The notes under the pieces are model-generated. The model was not told the origin of the DNA and did no database searches. It was given only the letters and a program-made list of their open reading frames with translations. The position numbers were made by a program, and so were the translations under genes. Shown piece after piece: positions 58,827 through 64,000 of a stretch of DNA of 64,000 bases. The stretch is from Sclerodactyla briareus (taxonomy: Eukaryota > Echinodermata > Holothuroidea > Dendrochirotida > Sclerodactylidae). The DNA lies in contig JAODTK010005736.1 of NCBI GenBank assembly GCA_026419785.1, positions 62,001 through 126,000 on the forward strand. Direction: 5' to 3'. Position 1 is the first letter of the stretch. Each line of letters opens with the position of its first letter.

Positions 58827-61539
58827 TTTTACAGCACTTCAAATCATTTCTATATTGGAGAAAATAGTGATCAGTTAACGAATTTTCGAAAAAGCCGGCC
58901 GGCCACGTAACAAATTTATTCTTTCGCCACGGGGACCTATTCACGAAATTTACGAATTTTGACCTAATACTAATTTTCAACAGATTTTTTTTCAATTGTA
59001 GTTCTCATATCAGTCAATTTAACACTAGATAACTACAGATGGGTAGCTATGGCTGGAAGGGAGGACATGTGAAATGAAGGCTTGGAACTAAGCGTTACTG
59101 GTTTGACTAGCGGCGCCAGCGCCACTCTTTTATGCCAGTCCGCCTACGTATACCAAATGATTGTTGATTTATCCCGTACTGCCCGTTAGTAGCAAATATT
59201 CACGTTCGCGACGCGGAAAGCCTAAGCTGACGCTCTGCTCTGCTCGCAGGCCGAATGTTAGACCGACTCCCGAACAAAATAATGATACCTACACGGACTG
59301 AGACTGCTTGATAAATATATTATGATTTGCGTGATTTGAAAGAATGCTACAGTTTTCGGTCGAAAGGACAGAGAACTTTTCCTCGCCACAATAATTGAAT
59401 AACATATCTGTGCAAAAATGCAACCCGGAGTGCGGTCTCCGTTCCTTCATACCATCAATAGAATGTGACCTTTCCATCCTGTTAGTAGTTGTATACCCTA
59501 CACTGAAATAGACGACGACATCGTGCCAATACGTAGGCCTACTTAATGATAGTGTTGGACCGGCGGATCTAGTAAGACTATAATAGATAAAACTAAAAAA
59601 CAATGGACATAATTATAAGCCACAACAATGTATCCTGTAGCAATTGATAAACTATAGTCATCGTGGTTGTATAGAATTACAATAAGTATTTCGGCAGATG
59701 CTGGCTCATGCTGTACTGGCTCATGAGTGATAAACAATACAAGAATGTAGTTACCAAAGTAGCAGCAGACAGTAGCGTAGCCAGCATAGGGCGGAACCGG
59801 CGTACGCCCCCCCCCCCCCCCGTTTGCCGGCCAGGAGACAAACTCAATTGAACTTAAAAATGTAGGAGTAAAAATGTCATCACAGGACTATAAATTACAC
59901 CAAATATGTCTCAGATTGCGGGAAAAAGGTTCTATTATTTCGAAATTTTCTCAACCCAACCATTTTCTCAACCCATTTTCCCAACCAGTTGCGCCTTCCA
60001 GCTATCGTAATACCAGTGGTGAATGGCAATAGCGTCCGTGGCGGAACCAGATCTAGGACCGTACTGATCATATCGAGGGCGCGCCATATAGAGCGATATT
60101 GAGAAGGCAAAAAAATGAGTCACAGTCACCTCGTCTTGAACAAGACTATTGGTAACTTGGAATCGAACCCAGAGGAGGCGTGGAGGTCCAGAGGAGGCGT
60201 GGGGGATACGCATACATAAATATTTGCAAAGCGACACATTTTTCTTGTGGTATTGTAAAATTGGCATAGAGGAAGGTTCTTACTCTTTTCGACCCCAGAA
60301 GAGAGGCAGAGTCAAAATGTTACTTCCCTATCTGAATGTACCCTGGCCGGAAAGCTATTGGGTTACCTTAGGCTGTTAGGATCGATGTTGAATGTGCATC
60401 TAAACTCACGTCGCTACTTTCCCGAAGAGCTAACCGTTCAATCAATGTTCGGTATACAAAAAAAAATGTCTCCCTTGTGCTTTCTTTCTTTGCGTCTTTT
60501 TTGTTCGGTTTTGTGAACTGTAGATCGGACTGATGTGGGTGCGTTGATGTGTAAAGCTAATAGTATCGTCATCTCATTAACTGTATGCGTAAGGCATATT
60601 GTGTACCACATTTTAGAAATATGTAATATAATATTCAAAGTGTACAGGGAATCGGAGTACTGGTTTTCACGAGTTTCGCGGGAACATTGAGACGACGAAG
60701 CCTTTTACAACTGAAGGAAATCACGGCATGTTACTGGCGCGCTGCATGCTTGGAAAGAAAATGCGAATAACTTCACCTGCAAAGATTTACTATGCCCTAG
60801 CCAGCGTATGCTCATTAGTAATTAGATTCAGTCAGGTGTTTCACAGATCGCTCAAAGTTCCTTCGCCAAAAGTACGAAGACACTTTTTAGCAATGACACG
60901 CTCCAAAAATAGTGTTCACAAATCACATAATTTTCTACGAGATTGAATTGTATGTCGTTTCAAATTCCGAAGCGTTTACTTTGCTCAATTGCCAATTGTT
61001 GCAGAGAATGTGTCAGTGTCCTTGCGGTCTCATATTATGCCATCGAGCGAGGAATCTTATTCTTCTACCATGACGCTCATATCATGTTTAATAATTCAAT
61101 GACCTGTATATAACCCAGCCAGTCGGTTGCATAATGCGAAGCATTTTTAGAAAATATTTGGCCGCCTATTGCCTAACATAGGCCTATAGATGATCTATTA
61201 TGATAGGCCCTCTGTGATAGGCAATCTACAGATCTAGCCGATATGGGACTTTTTTGTGGATTTGTGGTTTTATGAAATAGCAATCAGCATGTTCAAGTAG
61301 GGCAAACAAGAGACATGTAGCCTGTATCGTCCTTGAACAACGGGCAAACAATAATGTAGCGACAGAAATAAATTAGGGGGATCCTGTACAGAGAATTGCG
61401 AATGAAATTCTTGTAAAAACAAAAAACACAACGGTGAAAAATGTACTTATTCAAGTATCCTTCCACTGCGTTCTTTCCTTCAATCAATATTTCTGGAAAG
61501 ACCAGCTTACTATACTGTAACCAGGCCCTACGCAACACA
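58827..61539. other. Gene-free stretch with repeat fragments
   Basis: 59772-59825 holds CAGTAGCGTAGCCAGCATAG followed by a C run, a typical transposon end. 60110-60190 carries GGAATCGAACCCAGAGG, a tRNA-type B-box on the minus strand, next to a duplicated GAGGAGGCGTGG. No gene is recognised. Confidence 0.4.
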
Positions 61540-63036
61540 ACCGTGTTGATCAATGATCTGATGATCAAATTGAGTGAATTCTGCTGTTCCTATTTCAAAT
61601 TAGTGTGCATACATATGATCTGCTTTGTGCAGACATACGATGTTCCTTAACAAAAGAAAAAAAATGCCAGAAATTAACTACGGGTGTTCTCAATTCTCAA
61701 TGAACGAAAAGAGGGTGGCTCCGTCATCCCTATCGCTTGCGTAAGACTGGCCTGACCAGATTAGTGTGAAGTGCTCCTTCATTGGACATTGTCGATTTTA
61801 TGCTAGGGGAACTAGTTAGTTAAATAAACGGACAAACTAACTAACATACAAATCGCTATCGTGGGGTGAAGGGGTTGAGGGGACGGGGTAAGTCTACCAC
61901 CTGGTGGGATCTGTGATTTTTTTTTAATTTATATTTATGGGGGGGACCACTTGTTGAAAATTTTGGCTGGCACGGTGACATCATACTTCACTATGAGTGG
62001 CACACGTGCGGCATCGAAAATGCGGCAGGGAACGCCACCCAATTGCATTGTCAAAAAGTAATGATTCAAAACTCAGGTGAAGGAAAAGGCTCGAAGTCCA
62101 AATATTGCCTGAATTTCGATGGAAGGCTCAAAAGTGTAAACTTTGTTGTTTTTTAAGGGAAGGAGGTTGAGGCGACGGGGGGGTAGTCCTACCACCCGGC
62201 GGATCCCCTGTGAATTTTTGGCCATATACTGGTCTATGTTGCAAATCAAAACAGAGTAATCCAGCATCAAGTGATGGGTGGGCGACCACTTGTTGAATGC
62301 TAGGTGCGTGCGTCCCGTACACATATTAAGGTGGCACACGCGTGGTGGCGGAACCCCCTAAAATGACCATCGAAGATTCGGCCAGGCGGAACCCCATCAG
62401 ATTCGTGGGCAAGACATTATTCAAAATTTCGTGTGAATATAAGGCTTATATCCAAGATTGTCGGAACTTTTCGATGGAAACGTTCAATGCAAAGTGTAAA
62501 TTTCATGCGAGTAGCTTCCCGGCGCGGGTGTTTGCGGTTTAATCCTTTATGTGTTATATTAATTTGGCCACCTGTCTGGCCCCAATTGAACTGTCCCTTC
62601 CCACAGTCCCCATGGGCCGTGGTCCCGCAAAACATGAAAAAGGGGCCGTAATCTTTGAGTAGAAACTCAGGCCTATCTAAGTGATAGGTCAGAGAGGAGT
62701 CAGTGACTGTCGTTGGTCGATTGAATCGTGCAATATATCGCGCTTCGCGCGAAACGTTTGTTACATTTTTTTGCCCATTCCTATTGCTCTTTACATGACC
62801 GTAAACCTCACTTGCATTATATTTTTGAATCTCACGCCGCCCCAAAGCAGAAACTTGAAATTGATCACTAAGGCGATAAGTTTTGAAGAACCTTTCCTAA
62901 AATAAAAAATTGTTATAAATTTTAGGAATATCGCTTTCTGTCCCATTTCCTGGTACGCTACGCGCCAACCAGTGGTGGCGCTCCGCTAGATAGTATTTAT
63001 CTTGCTCGTCTCTCCCCCCAATCGCCAACACAATCG
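61540..63036 (-). mobile_element. Degraded reverse copy of element C (copy D)
   Basis: The order is reversed relative to 36316-37816. CTACGCGCCAACCAGTGGTG and GCGCTCCGC lie at about 62957, ATCGCGCTTCGCGCGAAA at about 62739, GCCTGAG/ATTACGGCCCC phrases at about 62650-62675, TGTGAATTTTTGGCCA at about 62210, and TTGAGTGAATTCTGCTG at about 61569 (against CAGCAGAATTCACTCAA at about 37590). Its outer end near 63036 reads CAATCGCAGCCCGTGCCCGT. No exact target duplication was found. Confidence 0.7.
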
Positions 63037-64000
63037 CAGCCCGTGCCCGTGATTATAAGGTCTGTGCAAGAAGCACTGGCAAGATGGCTGACGTACACAG
63101 GACACTGCTGTGTCTGCAAACGGAGGGGGATTTTGGGCAAGCGCGTTTCGCCGACATGTAGCGACAAACATCACAGTTATGGTAGAAAACCAAGGCAAGC
63201 TCGGGAAAGTAAGGCACCGAGTGTCAGACCGCATTTACACAGGTTATCCGGGTTATCCTGGGTATTTACCCGAAACGAATCGAGGGTAAAGTTACACCGG
63301 CATTTTTCTCGGGATCACCCTGGGTTTCAACAGCGGACAACTTAACTGAGACATAGCAATTCACCGGTAGAACCCGACAGGACTAGGGTGGGGGGGGGGG
63401 GGGGGAATTGCCCCGGGTATGTCGGAAAGGGGTATGAGACTTCTCAGGCTAGTCCAGTACTTGATTATATTGTTACAGAGACCAAGAGCGCTGATGCCCA
63501 GGAACCTATGAGGCACCAACTAGCCTTTCTCAATGAGCAGGGGAAGGGAAATAGAATTGTCGACTTTTGTCGTGTTCCGTGACTCCTTTAACTGTTTATT
63601 TATCACTGATTTAGGTAATTTCTGCAACCAGAAAAATAGAGATACATAGCCTAGCCCCTAACGCCGCAGGAAGTCAAGTCAAACTCTACTCTCAATGCAT
63701 TGTTTAATATCAGCCGTCGTCTCATATTAATCGTTTGATTGTCTAGTTTTGCGACAAAGTTCAATTTTTGTTTGTTTGAACGTGACTCGAATGTTTTGAA
63801 ACTCTTTGTAAAATGTTCTTACCTGCAAAAATATACCGCATGCCTCGTAACATGATAGTAGGATTTTTTCGAAGCTATAAAGGCAAAGATTTGGTAGTAC
63901 GGTTACGAAGGTCATGTTTTGAAAGAAACCTCGTGTACAGCATTGGAATGGTATATTCTTGCAGGCGAGAACATTATAAAAATGCAATATCAGCGTTCTA
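63037..64000. other. No gene recognised
   Basis: There is a G run at about 63390-63405. 63235-63320 has GGTTATCCGGGTTATCCTGG and GGGTATTTACCCG, short self-complementary words. Frames on both strands lack domains. Confidence 0.35.

Noticed and set aside
1..64000. CRISPR arrays, operons or viral genomes
   Set aside because: There are no regularly spaced short repeats with unique spacers, no dense same-strand genes and no capsid or polymerase domains beyond the LINE remnant.

Overview
The window looks like nuclear DNA from an animal, most likely a marine invertebrate and plausibly an echinoderm or other non-vertebrate deuterostome. That placement is inference from three things: intron-split genes, the character of the repeats (AGCGCTTT/AAT-tailed SINEs, a CR1-like LINE, hAT-like elements with long C/G runs, AGGTCA-rich repeats) and a Fos-family gene whose exon borders match those of vertebrate FOS. 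No bacterial operon, CRISPR array or true tRNA/rRNA gene is visible. Almost every open reading frame is short and shows no recognisable domain.

The one gene I can support is a Fos/Kayak-type bZIP transcription factor on the + strand. Its exons are at 45830-46146, 48238-48344 and 49283-about 49885, with a plausible first exon at 42020-42137. The basic region and leucine zipper are unmistakable and the splice sites are canonical. The reading frame is nevertheless broken at about eight places, nearly all explained by single missing bases. The bZIP exon is 107 bp where the equivalent human FOS exon is 108 bp (36 codons). I read this as deletion-type consensus errors in a long-read assembly hiding a live gene; a young pseudogene is the alternative.

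Layout: 1-14600 is gene-free, with small inverted repeats, AGGTCA-type repeats, an ATCT microsatellite and a TCGCGAC-rich element. 14600-27300 holds SINE remnants, a 39-base C run, an AT palindrome, two tandem arrays (about 66 bp and about 147 bp units) and hAT-like fragments. 27359-38620 is a transposon cluster: two inverted copies of a 1.39 kb hAT-like element (A1, A2) flank a 1.94 kb element (B) carrying an internal array of about 210 bp units. A 1.5 kb element (C), with a perfect 8-bp target-site duplication, sits inside a minus-strand CR1-like LINE. 38630-42019 is gene-poor sequence upstream of Fos, and 42020-49885 is the Fos locus. 50000-64000 is gene-poor, with a 957-bp uninterrupted GTTC array, a TTACACAA-family repeat, a SINE, and a degraded reverse-strand copy of element C at 61540-63036.

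The genes do not form a pathway. The novelty is in the repeat biology: a family of hAT-like elements that share a GCGCCA...TGGCGC hairpin and a GCGCGAAGCGCGC mini-hairpin, both followed by AAATTTT.
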